A stretch of 64,000 nucleotides of DNA from Antedon bifida (lineage: Eukaryota; Echinodermata; Crinoidea; Comatulida; Antedonidae): assembly GCA_963402885.1 (NCBI GenBank), contig OY727099.1, positions 18,805,001-18,869,000 of the forward strand, given 5' to 3'. The notes under the pieces are model-generated. The model was not told where the DNA came from. It searched no databases and was given only the letters and a program-made list of their open reading frames with translations. The position numbers and the translations under genes were made by a program. Each line of letters begins with the position of its first letter. Within the stretch, counting starts at the first letter, position 1. This document shows, piece after piece, positions 12,001 to 23,625 of the stretch.

Positions 12001-15000
12001 AGCCAAAAGCAACAAGATTACGTAATTAACAGGTAAATTAGTTTGATTACATTTCGTCTTGAAAATCGTCGCAAGCGAAAGTAAACAAAGATTTTAAACC
12101 ACGAGTACGCATTACGGATATGCTAATTATGATTGTTTACAACTCGTCACGGTTGAGAAGGTATTTTTACAAAGATCGTGAGGAAGTTTTATGATTATGC
12201 ATACAGAGTAGCCAAACAAGCGCGTTTCATTATGGGATATGTTTTGATCGAAAACTTTGACTGGGTGGAAGTCAAAGTTATTTTTTAAACACAAAAACGT
12301 CTGTATTTCAGTTAAATGATTTTTTTTTCAACACATTTTTGGTGAAAGTTAATAACTATTATGATACTTCAAAATGACCCACCTTTTTTCGAAATCTATT
12401 ATTTTTTATTTTTTTGGAATTAGTCAAAGGGACAATATTATAATGTTGCGTTTCTTTAGTTTTCAGAGTGTTCAAAGTGGAACACATACACTTTATCATG
12501 AATTTGAATTCATTCAAAAAACATCCCATAACAGAGCTTCATTTATACATACTTTTTGGAAATGTTATAAATATATTGGACGAAATGGCGGTGAGTACAA
12601 ACTTGGGGTTGGAAGTTGCCAGTGATCTTAAAGGCATTATTTCAAGACTGTTTTTTACTGTTTATTTGCGTACTTCAACGTTGATTTCGATTTCAACTCT
12701 TAACTTTCAAATGCTCATAAGATTTAAAGACATTCAAATTTGATTAATGATGATATTTAGTTCAATTTAAAATTTTCAAAAAGTAAAGTGACTATAATAT
12801 ATATTGTTTGTCTATATGAAAACCACATTGCTTTTTTTCTTTATGTTGTCGTCTTTACTTACAACTTAAAAATGTGTGTAAGGTCCATGCTTTTTGGCTA
12901 TTTATATTTGAATTATACATTACACAGTAACAATGCATTCTTTTAAAATGAAAACTTAATTATTTTAGTTCAATCCTTTATTTTGGAATCTCTGATCTAT
13001 AGAAAATGACATAATTACATATTAAAAATCAATTAAATTTCTCTGCCAATCTGAAATATAAATTGATTATTTTTGTTTTTCCACAGATTTGCTGAATGTA
13101 AAGGAATACCATTCATTGCTGTGTATACTGTGTGCTGACTTTCCATTAGAAGTTGTACAGAGAACAGCTCGCATCATATTCATGGAAGACGCCCTCAACT
13201 CCCTCATGTCCTTTGCAGATTTTCTATTTGCCTTTCAAATTCAATTTTACTATTGTGGTAAGCTAATGATATACATATATAAGATTGGATAGTGATCATC
13301 AATGTACTGTACCTCAAGGGTTTGTATAATTGACTTGTAGGTGGGTGACATCATGAAGGCTTCCTTTTGGTGTCAACAGTTATTAGCCAGGAGGATTGGT
13401 GTATGGCCTATCCTACTGTATGTCAGGCCTGGGAGGGGTAGTTTAGCCAGTTTTACCAATTGCATGGTAGTGTGCGTAATTGACTTTTCCAATTTAATAC
13501 CATATTGTATAGTACATTTAGTCATGCTGAAATAGATTTTTTGTTTGATTTGTGCATGTACAGTAATACAGATATCGTGAGTCTGAGAGCAATATGGTAT
13601 AATTGAAAAAGATATCGCTCTAGCATGGGCAATCCATATTGCTTATATCCTAGACAAGATACTAGTTGTCCTTCAAATGGGATGTGAAAATGTTGGTACA
13701 GGTGTACATACATTAACAATTAAATAAAAATATCGAGAGATAGCAGATATTGCTGATTTAAAACATGCAGTTTATGATAAACAATCAATTTTTCTTCAAA
13801 CTACATACACAGGAAAACATTTTTATATTAAAACGTATAAATATATAATGGATAAAAAGGAAGGAGAGGAAAGGCAACTCGAGTTCTACTTGAAAACATT
13901 ATGATACTGATAATCAAATATTAAACTTTCTTTTGGCAAAGTAGAATTCTTAATTGAGTGTTCAAGTGTTTACCAAAGACTGCTAAACACAACGATGAGC
14001 CCAAGAGAAGCAGTAGTTGTACCAAGTGAGAGTTCCTCACCAAAGCAGCAACAGAGACCAGCAGCAGTTGAATCACAGGCAGATGGTATTGATGCCAACA
14101 TGTTTCTAGATGCTCTCAAGCATGCTTGCCAGTCTGCCAATTTCAGGTAGAGTATTCTTTATTCATCCAGGATGTAGAATGAGGTGGGTGGGGTGGGGAT
14201 AGGCCCAGAGAGCCTATGATTGTAAGTGCTGAACTAAACCAATGTTTTATATTTTGCATTTCTGAAATTTAGGATTTGGCCCTAACTGACTACCGCTCTC
14301 CCACTTTCCTTAGGTCCACCTATCAATCCTTTTATTGCATCAAGTAAACAATGATAAAGTTAAATAAAAAAATAAACAGTTGACGGAAACAATTAACAAA
14401 TTTTTAAATTTTAATCACTTTTTTACCTCATTTATACTGTAAATGAAGTTGACAATTAGGTCAATTAAAATATTTATACCATTTGAAGAAAAAATATACT
14501 GTACAAACTAAATTGTTATTAGGAACCATGGTTTATGAATCATTTATCATTCATCCAGGTATTTCTATCTTAATCGGGGCCATGTCAAAATGATTCTACT
14601 GTAGTTACTGCAGTAACTACATTTTGTTTGCTCTTTACTCTTCCCTGCTAAGACATAATTTTAAAATAAAATTTGTGTTAATTTTGTAGATTGATTACAA
14701 TTTTGACAAAATATGATTCTTCTGTATAACTTTTCAGAAGTGTATATTTTTGTACACTTCTTCATTTATATTTCATAAGTGTCAGAATATCAATATTACA
14801 GTAGCAATATGTTAATCTTATATAGTACTTAATGCTTTTCTAAAGCACTTTACATTATTCCGGTCATTGTATGTACACCTCCATAATTTAATATGCAGCT
14901 AGTAATCAGTGCAATAAATAGTTAATGTTACAAGGAACCATTCCTAAATTATTCAAATGCAGTAACTACAGTCTGTTTACTCACTTATTGAAGTGTGCCT

Positions 15001-16740
15001 CATGAACTTTTACATTGATACATAGAGATATTGTTCACTATATTCAGTGGCGTAACAGCTCTGGCTAAACATATAGGTCAAACCATAGAAATATTATAAT
15101 ACTGTATCTCTATGGGCAAACTGTGGTACTTTTGTTTATTATGCATGCATTGACAAAAAAGGGATAGGCCCAAAATGTCTTATTTAGCATTAAAAAGTAG
15201 GTTAAGGTAATGCTGGAAGTTTATACAGGAAAATCTCAATTAGGACTGCATAAAATGTTAGATTTTAAGTAACAATCTGTTTCCAAGATTGAAATATGTT
15301 TGAGGTGTTCTGTATGTATGCACCCTAGCCCTATCAACTACTTTCGGCTGGTGGATGGAAGTAAGAAGACTTGCGAGGTGGATTTCATCCATTTCCCACT
15401 TCACAGAGCCATTTTCAGAGCACCCTCTTCAAACTAGAAAGGGAAAACTATAAATTACTATAGAGGGCTCAGGTCTCTTTACATGAATATACATTATAAT
15501 GCAAAATATAATAAAATTCAGTCTTCACAAAACAAAAAATATACGATTTCTCTATGATGCTCAACTACACAAATAATTTGGTTAATCAAAGTGATTTTTT
15601 ATCATGTTTTTATTCGAAAACACTTAATTCAATCAAATATAGACCTAATAAAAAGCATAATAACAACTAAAATATTATTTTAAAAAAAACATTGAAACGA
15701 AACATGGTATAAAATCTGCAAACTACATATTTGTATCCTTAGCACAAGGAAAATTGTAAATTTGGATTGTCATTCCTGTGTTTTTAGAGCTTTGTTACGT
15801 CCTGCCATGTCAATTATCTTATCTCCTCTACAGTATAAGACTTTGCCTTTCTAACAATAACATGTTGAGGGTTCGCTACTCCATTGCTTACAATCCCATC
15901 CTACAATGCCTTTCGAAAATGTTACGCTTCGGAACAGAAGATTCTTGTGATGTTGCAGGTTCTAATCATATGTTGTTCAGTACATGTTGCAGTGATTAGG
16001 TGTTAACATAGATAATAAACCTAAATCATAAATACAGCATAAAACAAACCTCAAAATGGTATTAATACTGATATAATAATAATGATTATTTAGGGACAAA
16101 CACCCCTATTTGTGGCAATACAGCATACCCTATTCAGGGGACACCCCTATTAAGGAGTCACTTTGTTGGGTCCTGACGGTGGATATTTAATAGTGGTTAC
16201 TGTATAATGCACAAGAACTACTGATTATGCAGAATAACGATCCTGACCATTGTCTTTTTTGTGATGAACATAATGTATTTAATTATTTTGCGATACATTT
16301 ATATAATTTATTACCAACTGTTTTAAAACATTCTTCCAATATTACTTCATTTAAATTATTAATTTGTTAAATGTAATATATTTTTTTTTATATTTTAATT
16401 TATATTATAAAGAGTTTAAGTAACAATAGATGTTTAGTCTTTATCATTTTAAAGTGGGCCCCTGGATATCAGCTGGCCTATAGGTTCACCTGGAAAGCTT
16501 ACCCTCCCTAAATAAAGTGGAATTTAACAAATATATTAAAATTGAAATAATTGTTCTTTCAGTCATCCTGCTGTTACTTGTTTGGATGAGATACTTTCCA
16601 GTTCCAAACGAGTGTCTTTCTATGGGTTCCTAATGGCCCTTGCCAAATCACAGACAGTTAACGCTGAAATTGGCATCTTGCCAGCACGAGCTGACATCTC
16701 AGATGATATAGTATTCGATGAAAATCAACTGAAGCGATAG
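9078..16740 (+). CDS. CSTPP1: Centriolar satellite-associated tubulin polyglutamylase complex regulator 1 (C11orf49 homologue)
   Basis: Six exons with matching phases: 9078-9129, 10549-10651, 12460-12590, 13087-13257, 13945-14146 and 16563-16740. They give 278 aa. Hallmarks shared with vertebrate C11orf49 are VYVEDAVHQLLELKEE, FFTEYFQSVQSGTHTLYHEF, HNRASFIHTFWKCYK, KEYHSLLCILCADFPLE, the very conserved MSFADFLFAFQIQFYY, and SFYGFLMALAKSQ. In vertebrates the protein works with the TTLL1-type tubulin polyglutamylase complex at centriolar satellites and influences microtubule glutamylation. A Gln/Pro/Ser-rich linker (residues ~170-200) separates the conserved N-terminal part from the last domain. 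The protein stops with DENQLKR soon after that domain, so it lacks much of the Ser-rich tail I recall in the ~331-aa human protein. AATAAA lies 138 nt beyond the stop. All splice sites are GT/AG. Confidence 0.95.
9130..9400. repeat. GGCCTAG-rich low-complexity tract in CSTPP1 intron 1
   Basis: Many overlapping AGGCCTAGG / CCTAGGCC palindromes occur from about 9195 to 9330. The same motif recurs near 8690-8760, 35160-35500, 37985-38260, 39480-39520 and 53005-53050. Confidence 0.6.
9620..9739 (-). rRNA. 5S rRNA-like copy (probable pseudogene or 5S-derived SINE head)
   Basis: On the minus strand the order is GGCCATACTGTGTTGAAACA, CCGGTTCTCGTC, GATCAGCGAAGTTAAGCAAC, GTTGGGCCCGGT, GGATGGGAGACC and GGGTGCTGTA. 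This is the whole 5S rRNA plan at the right length (~120 nt). The internal promoter parts (box A with AAGTTAAGCAACG, and box C with GGATGGGAGACC) are preserved. The 3' arm, where GACCGCCTGGGAATACCGGG is expected, is changed to ACCATCTATAAATAGTGGCG, and no T-run terminator follows. It is therefore more likely a dispersed pseudogene or SINE3-type head than a member of a functional 5S array. Confidence 0.75.
10930..11281. mobile_element. MITE with ~30-bp terminal inverted repeats (CSTPP1 intron 2)
   Basis: The left end GCCCATTTACACTAGGGCGA and the continuation AACGATCG are repeated inverted at the right end (CGATCGTTATCGCCCTAG, then TGTAAATGGGC). The interior is AT-rich and non-coding. Target duplications are not clear. 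Confidence 0.75.
11341..11892 (-). mobile_element. TTAA-flanked MITE, family A, copy 2
   Basis: This is a full-length inverted copy of the element at 7222-7774. It begins TTAAAGATGTATTGTCCCTT and ends GGGACAATACACCTTTAA. It shares its right-hand TTAA with the next copy. Confidence 0.8.
11889..12438 (+). mobile_element. TTAA-flanked MITE, family A, copy 3, 3' end lost
   Basis: It has the same orientation as copy 1. It begins at the TTAA shared with copy 2 and ends in GTCAAAGGGACAATA; the last ~10 bases of the inverted end are missing. It stops about 20 bases before the CSTPP1 exon 3 acceptor. Confidence 0.8.
14585..14985. repeat. Dispersed repeat with TGTAGTTACTGCAGTAACTACA-type palindrome
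   Basis: A perfect 22-nt palindrome lies at 14600-14621 (half-site TGTAGTTACTG). GCAGTAACTACAG recurs at about 14960, and the same block is found at 59130-59290 in DNMBP. It looks like the end of a foldback or TIR element in CSTPP1 intron 5. The boundaries are approximate. Confidence 0.45.
16090..16208. mobile_element. Degenerate MITE remnant ('GGGACACCCCTATTAAGG' type)
   Basis: CAGGGGACACCCCTATTAAGG and the end GGTTACTGTATA match the style of the better preserved copies at 25734-25894 and 28252-28409. It lies in CSTPP1 intron 5. Confidence 0.4.
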
Positions 16741-16797
16741 GTGCCTTACTGATTTTTTTAAGTCAAAGTTATTCACATTCATTGAATTTTTAAAAGC

Positions 16798-17125
16798 ATT
16801 TGAGGTATTGTCCCCCAAAAACATGAAAAATGAAGATTGATAAAAATCAGACTTTAATGATGTCATTTGTCAGTGTTAATAAAGTTCTGCAGAAAAAAAA
16901 TGAATAAAAAAGAATGATTTAACTTATAAAAACACAACATAAACAGTTACATTTAACTAAAAACCCATTGTCGGACAGGCAATTTTACAATTTTTTGGCT
17001 TTACATTACTATTTTTCAGTAAATAATTTGTCATAGTAAATAACTGTTAGATGACATTAAAATAGCATATTAAACAATTTTTTGTTTTTTTAATAATTTT
17101 TCAGGAGGAATAACATCTAAATAAT
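16798..17125. mobile_element. MITE related to family A, diverged (3' of CSTPP1)
   Basis: It begins GAGGTATTGTCCCCCAAAAA, followed by ATGAAAAATGAAGATT, and ends near AGGAGGAATAACATCT. The same internal blocks occur at 21660-21845 and 25298-25576. It lies within about 60 bases of the CSTPP1 stop, so it may form part of the 3' UTR and may include the AATAAA at 16878. Confidence 0.6.
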
Positions 17126-17974
17126 TTTGAGTTGAACTATGGACCTATACATTTTTAACTGTATGGTTGAACATTTTAAAAGTTACTTTAAGAAATCAAT
17201 TTTTTTGCCATTCTATTAAATCTGTACTGACGTCAGGTGTGCGGGAATGGTTTTTGAAATGGGGAAAGGTCAAGGTTCAAAGTCATATTGAAAGAATAAT
17301 GAGGTACAAAGCACATAGTGTTAGGCTGGTTTATACACCTCTTACAATTCTGATTTTTAACCTACAGTGGAGGAGCTAGGCCTAGACTGCAATATGTGAA
17401 GAAGTACACTGGTGAGCACAAAGCCAAAATTTAATACCTTGCACCATGGAGTAGAGAATATTACTTGTACGACATACGATACGTTCACTTCACCGCTTAC
17501 AATTTTGTAATGTTTTCTTTACTCTCTAAATCTAATCTGTCGTAGTAAGTATAGTGAATTTTGAAGTAATTATAACAACACTTTTTGAAAATTCAGTATA
17601 AAATTACAAATATTCTAGGATTTAATAATAGCTCTACAAGCATTGAGTATAATTTATAAACATACTTTTCAAAAACTCAATATTTGTCTGTTCTTCATTT
17701 CCCTCTATTGGCGTGAAATTATATAATTATTACCTAAACCTTAAGCATTGTGGTCTATGTAAGAGAACCATGATTGCATATTAACTATGTATATTATTGT
17801 TTATATTAAATTTTGTGTGAATAAAATAAAGCTTGCATTATTAACATAATTTTAACTAAATATTAAAAGATTTTAATTGTTTTTTATATTGTATATAATT
17901 TGTCTATTAATGGTATAATAATACATAATAACTACTGTATTAATCAAATGCAATTATAAAATTTATTTTTCTAA

Positions 17975-18237
17975 TACCCTTTTCACATCTGCATAAATTG
18001 TTACAAGTTGTTACCAGGTTTGATCTGGTTTATTAGACGTTTTCACACACGCATACGCTAACCGTGGGAAATCAAGCATATTTACGCGCTATTTGATTAC
18101 TATGATTGGTCAGCTTAATACCAGGGCAACAGACTTGCATGCAGTAACAACTTGGGACATTTTGGAACAAGAAAATTGTCTTTATACTATGCAAACCTGA
18201 TTACCACTTGTTATATTTTGCAGGTGTGAAAAGGGTA
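17975..18237. mobile_element. TIR MITE (TACCCTTTTCACA ends)
   Basis: The left end TACCCTTTTCACATCTGCA and the right end TGCAGGTGTGAAAAGGGTA are inverted repeats of about 19 bp with one or two mismatches. The element is 263 bp and non-coding. A larger element with related ends lies at 54770-55317. Confidence 0.75.
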
Positions 18238-18711
18238 CTAGAGAAAAATTGTATTAATATGCAGCTACCATTTGAAATGCTAGTAGGAAACCTGTAGGAC
18301 TTTTTAGCCCTATCCTTTAACAATGCCTGGTTAAATTCTTTGTTTATAGGTTTGATCAGTGTGTTTATGAGTATCTTGTTATTCCTGCATTTGCCTGGTT
18401 AGACAGTCGATAACTTGGAAATAGCCTTTTTAAATCCTACTAATTGCAAGAAAAGGTTTTTTTATATTTAATTACATTCTCACATTGTAAATTTTGCCAT
18501 TTTTTATTGAATGAAGATACCTTATTTATTTACCTCACCAACTATATTTGTAAATATTGCTTCATGTGTGTTAGATAAATAAATGAAAAGATACTTTGTA
18601 CTGAAAAGTTTACATACATGTTGTTAATCTTAAAATGTACACTCTTTTTATCTACAATCGGTTGAAGGCGATAAGAAATACAAACTAGAATTTAATTCGT
18701 CACTTTGACGA

Positions 18712-20275
18712 ATTATAGGTGATCATTTTACTGAAATTATTTTTTTTTAAACATGCACGTACGTTAACATACGATCGGAAAATGTTGATGTATGCCATCC
18801 TATTATATACGCTTATAGTGCTGAGTTGTGCCTATATGCCATATGTACAGTATATACTGTATATCTATATACAGTGTAGCATAGGTGAAATTACGGGACA
18901 CACATGTTCTAATTTTTTGGCATGATGACGTTATCAAACTAAACTTTAAGATGACAATTTCGAAAGATAATTAATTGAGCAAAAAAATAATAATAATAAT
19001 AATAATAATTTGGAAAAAAATTTGGAACGTAGAAGCGCTGTGCGCGCTCTTTGAAATGTGTATAACTTTGACGAAAAATATGAAAAAACTACTTTTTCAC
19101 TTCAACTGGCCATATGTTAACGTCACAACATCCGATAGGCTTAATTTTTATATGAATTAATATCTACATTTCATCAGCTTTCATAATAAATTATAATCAT
19201 CAAGGTAACCTTCAATTCTGAAGAGCTGTAAGATATTCAAATTTACTGCGAAGGTGAAATTACACGGCCTACGTTATTCAAGTTTTTACGCGTGATGACG
19301 TCAATAAAATGAAAATAGTGTCAACTCATGATAAAGATAATTAATTAAGCAAGCACATACTGAAATTTGTGCGAAATTCGAGCACACGTAACCAAGATGC
19401 GCTCTGTTGAATGTGATAATCTACACAAGAAGATAACAAATCCTAATATTTAAATTCAAGTGGCCATTTGATGACGTCAAAACATTTTGTACGTCAAATG
19501 TGTACATGAATTCATATCTACAACTCAATGGCTTCCAGAATAAGTTAAAAAAATCGGGGGTCATCTTGCATTCTGAAGAATTATTTTCATTTTAAAAAAG
19601 ACCTATTTTTCACCATTTTCAGAACTTTTGTAAAATTAATGTGCGCATTTTGTCATTTTTAACGTGCTCGTATAGCGTTATTTTAAGTCGGAACTGACTC
19701 AAATTTGGTGAATGTACTAAGGATGGTGAGTAGAATGAGATTTGTAAAAAAAATTCATATTTTTTACGCTTTTTAAGTATCGCGCGCGCAAAATTTTTTT
19801 TTGCGCAGTAATTTTTGGAAACACGCAAATGGCCTAATTCATGCTCTAAATTGATCAAAACCTAATTTTGCGCGTTTTAAATTTTTAGCACGCGGTTTCA
19901 CATGCATGACCTTGAAACGTGCAACTTTTTATTTGCTAATATTTTTACCCTTGATCTGAAGTTTACGTGTAGTGAATTTCATTAATATGTGATAATGAAT
20001 TTTGGAGATATGATTGATAATGTGATTTCGCAAAATGGCGTATAAATGTCGTCACGGATGAGTGATCACGCTGGAAAGCTTATTAGGATTAAGTTATATT
20101 ATTTGAAAGATATTCTGAAATTTTTGTAATCATTGACATTAAACTTTTTGAGATAATTGTTACACAAAATAGTGTACAGAAACAATAAAAAGAAAAAAAA
20201 AAAAAAAAAAATAATAATAATAAAGATTTTATACAATAACAATAGGTGATCATTTTATTCTAAATGATCACCTAA
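18712..20275. mobile_element. 1.5-kb non-coding element bounded by TAGGTGATCATTT repeats
   Basis: TAGGTGATCATTT occurs at the left edge and its inverted form AAATGATCACCTA at the right edge. The right edge also holds a 12-bp hairpin (AGGTGATCATTT, 6-base loop, AAATGATCACCT). Inside are two head-to-tail copies of a ~375-bp unit (about 18873-19248 and 19250-19575), each with GGTGAAATTAC, a TGACGT site, and AAGATAATTAATT. A poly(A)/(AAT)n tract is at 20190-20225. No coding potential is seen. Class unassigned. Confidence 0.5.
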
Positions 20276-21085
20276 TTAAACAAAACAAATAAACATGATA
20301 GTTCTCATGTAAAGTCTATATTCCTCTAAAGAAAATGTTGAGTTGACTTTTTTGATTGGTCAAATCGCTTGCGTTGTGGTTGCATCACATCTATGTCCTA
20401 CCTACAACTACATCTCTAGTGGAAACAAATCTTGATGTACAGTATTGTTCCCCCACCCCCCCCCCCCAAAAAAAAACAAATTAAAAAGTTAAAAAACAAT
20501 AAATTATAAAAAGCCAGGGCCAAAGATAGTAGGGCCGCCCAGCCACTCTGCCGTTCTTAAGCTTTTTCATGAATTTAAATAAAAGGATGTAACAGAACTT
20601 TGAAGTCGTTGCTAGAACAAAACATTCTGATAGCGACTTCCGCATTTGTAAAAGGTAGACCACAGACAAAAGCACAGTATTGGACATGTTTTTTTTTTTT
20701 TGTACTGCTGCGGGCCTCTCAAGCTACGGGGCCCCTGGGTTTAGCCAGTGAGGAGCGCTCATAGGCGTTACACCACTGAGCATAGTGAATATCAAAACTG
20801 GTTGTATAAAAATTCCAAAACAATATAATTATCACAAGTTTATTACTATACCTTATGTAATTGTAATAATACGCCTTTATTTTATCAACTATAAGCATTA
20901 ATTGTATAAACTACAAAAAAAAGAAAATAATACAGTATAAACTGTTTTCGTTACCTACGATCTAGAAAGGCCACTCAGCAATTTTAAAACACAAACATTG
21001 AATTGACAAACTAACATTTCTGAGTGAAAAACTTACAAGGTGCCAACACAACACTATAAAAGTTGTCTATATATAAATATAATAA
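20276..21085. other. Gene-free stretch with a C/A homopolymer tract
   Basis: A CCCCC-rich tract followed by A's lies at 20450-20476. No exon or clear repeat family is recognised. Confidence 0.4.
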
Positions 21086-21374
21086 TACCATATTTATTCG
21101 AATAAAGGCCCGCCACATGCATAATACATTGTATTAAAACACATTTCTATTTGTAGTGCTGTAGAATTCATTGATTGACATGATCTACAATTTACCAAGC
21201 ATTTTGATACCAATTTTCACTGTATTTTATCACTTCTTGATATCAATTATGTTGTATTTTTTTCACATAAGATAAACAATCCCCTGAATAAACGCCTCCC
21301 TCGAATAAATTCCCCCTAAAAACCTGCTCCTGAACAATAAATGCTCTGGGCAATTTATTCGAGTAAATACGGTA
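21086..21374. mobile_element. TIR MITE ('TATTTATTCGAATAAA' family)
   Basis: The left end TACCATATTTATTCGAATAA is matched inverted by TTATTCGAGTAAATACGGTA at the right end. CGCCTCCCTCGAATAAA lies inside. A partial relative with GACGCCTCCCTCGAATAA is at 53750-53810. No transposase. Confidence 0.75.
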
Positions 21375-21659
21375 ATTAATTCCTTCTCTACCCATAAAAT
21401 AGGGCCAAGTATTTCAGTTCTCTACACTTCCCGGTCTTGTGCTGCCGTTGTGTATATAAATATACTGTTCATTTATACTGTACATTGAAATACATAATTT
21501 ACATAATATTAATATATAATTATTAATATTTTTTCATTATACAATTAGTCTAAAATTATCAAAAATTTTTTTTTTTTTTGGTTTTACTTACATTGTAAAA
21601 AATAAAAAATTACTTTTTTATTTCCTTAGGCCTATTAAATAAATAAAAGGGGGAATGGT

Positions 21660-21845
21660 TTAAAGATGTATTGTCCCCCCCAAAAAACAATAAAAATGAA
21701 GATTAATATAAATCAAACTTTCAGGTTAGTTTGTAAAAAAAACATTATTTCACTTACAAAAAGACAAAATAAATGGTTAAATTTAACCATGGATTAATCC
21801 ATGATTTAACCAAACCCCATTGTCTAACAGACAATATATCTTTAA
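21660..21845. mobile_element. TTAA-flanked short MITE (family A-like ends)
   Basis: It begins TTAAAGATGTATTGTCCCC and ends AGACAATATATCTTTAA. It is 186 bp, shorter than family A, with the ATGAAGATT block shared with 16798-17125 and 25298-25576. Confidence 0.7.
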
Positions 21846-22230
21846 CTTAATCAGTCATTACAACATATTGTCACCTTTGCACCCTATATTGAATACAATA
21901 GTAAGCACCTAGTTATGCAACCTACATAATTATCAGATGCATAATCTGTTTTTAAAGATAATTATCATTGGCTGGTTTCAAATTTGTCTGTGCCTGTTAA
22001 TTATTATTATGTTTACTAAATAGCATACAAATACTATAATGAATGTTTATGAGTGAGTTGGATGGTGAGAATATTGAGGTGAAAGTTTACCTGCTCTATT
22101 TAACAAGATGGAGCCAAGTTAAATAGACCAGTCAATCTTCAATCGAATGAAATATTCTCTCCATTTAACGGATACAAAACATTCATTTTTTAAATGAGAA
22201 TGAAGAGATTTATACATATCAGTCGTAAAC

Positions 22231-22466
22231 ATTAAATTAAGGTTTAATACTGTTCTACGACACTCGCACTAAAATAATTTCCATAATATTTTTGGAGAAA
22301 CCATCTCCGTCCTCAGCGGGTGTTGGCTGACTGACGACTGATTGACTCCCTACTTCTGGACGCAGATGGCGTCCTATTAGGTGTTTATAGTAGAGTCATA
22401 GAATATAAAATATTACGGAAATTATTTTAGTGAGTGTTGTAGAGCAGTATTAAACCTTAATTTAAT
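22231..22466. mobile_element. Foldback MITE with ~60-bp inverted repeats
   Basis: The arms at 22231-22292 and 22407-22466 are reverse complements over about 60 bp with few mismatches, and start with ATTAAATTAAGGTTTAATAC. The spacer is ~115 bp and includes GACTGACGACTGATTGACTC. Non-coding. Confidence 0.8.
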
Positions 22467-22854
22467 ATTCATTATTTATTTTATAAAACACCTACTGTTC
22501 TAAGTAAACTTGCTCTAACATTTTTTTTGTATGGCAAAAATTGTCAAAATGTTTGCAGAAAGCGAAAACATGCATTAGAGCCCACTACTTATCGTCATTA
22601 GATATCACTTTTTTAGCATGTGAGGCAACCAATCAAAGTACAAGAATACAATCATACAGGCATGTTATAAAGATCTCTGTAACACTAATTATATTTCTCT
22701 TCCTATTCCAACAGAATAGGCCTAAAAGCAGTGCACACAGACTGAGTAAGGGTAAAAATGCCATACTGCAGTACATCATGCTCCCCCTTTTGACTGCTAA
22801 AATAATAATTTTTTATATCTATTTTTGACAAACTAATAATACTATATTGTTTTG

Positions 22855-23200
22855 GTGTACCGCAAACCTGACTGGCATGCCAATCTTTAAACAGTAGATA
22901 GTGTTGTCATTTGATTGGAGGATTGTGGGTCACATGATATTCAATAAATACTTTGTTGGCCACGCAATTTTCGTTATATGGGAGTGAAAATTTGTACTAG
23001 TCTATGCACGTTCATTGTTATATGCAATTATGATCTTTGACAACAATCTACTTTAGATCTTATAAAACAAATGATCAATTTTTTTTTGTATCTGTGCAAT
23101 GGAAAAAATATTTTCATTTGGTGAAAATGAAATGTTCTATTTTCACCTCATGAAAGTATTTTTACCATTGCACTAAAAAACATTAATTATTTGTATATAA
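22855..23200. repeat. Dispersed repeat shared with 43995-44110 and 44330-44380
   Basis: 'GATTGTGGGTCACATGATAT' here and 'GATTACGGGTCACATGATAT' near 44050 are relatives. An inverted pair, TGCAATGGAAAAAATATTTT and AGTATTTTTACCATTGCA, lies at about 23095-23172. Boundaries and class are not resolved. Confidence 0.4.
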
Positions 23201-23625
23201 TATTGTTACAGTTTATAGTTCTTGTGTCACAATTCACAATAAGGTGTATTAGTAAAATTATTTCAGATAAAATTATTTTTTTTTCATTTAAAAAACAACT
23301 CATCTAGCTAGTACACAAAAATCCTGAGGGCCTACTTCTGTTTAGGAAACTAATTTACATGACAACAATAACATGTGTCCAAAGATCTGCCCGGCACTAG
23401 ATACCAATCTTTTTCAGTTGTGATCTCGAGTAAATATGTACTTAATATTCACTTTATACTTTTGGACATGAAACTTTGTCTGATAACCTGATATCCCCAA
23501 TGTAAATTCAAGTTCACACACTAAAACACCCCAGCAGACTTTGTGTAAATCGTCTAGCTTAAACTCCATCACCTAAGACTATGTAAACTGAAATTTAGAA
23601 CCAGTCTTAAGTGTTGATCATATTC

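Noticed and set aside
12374..12743. Two overlapping frames around 12.4-12.7 kb as separate genes
   Set aside because: One frame is CSTPP1 exon 3 extended into its introns; the other is a shadow in another frame.
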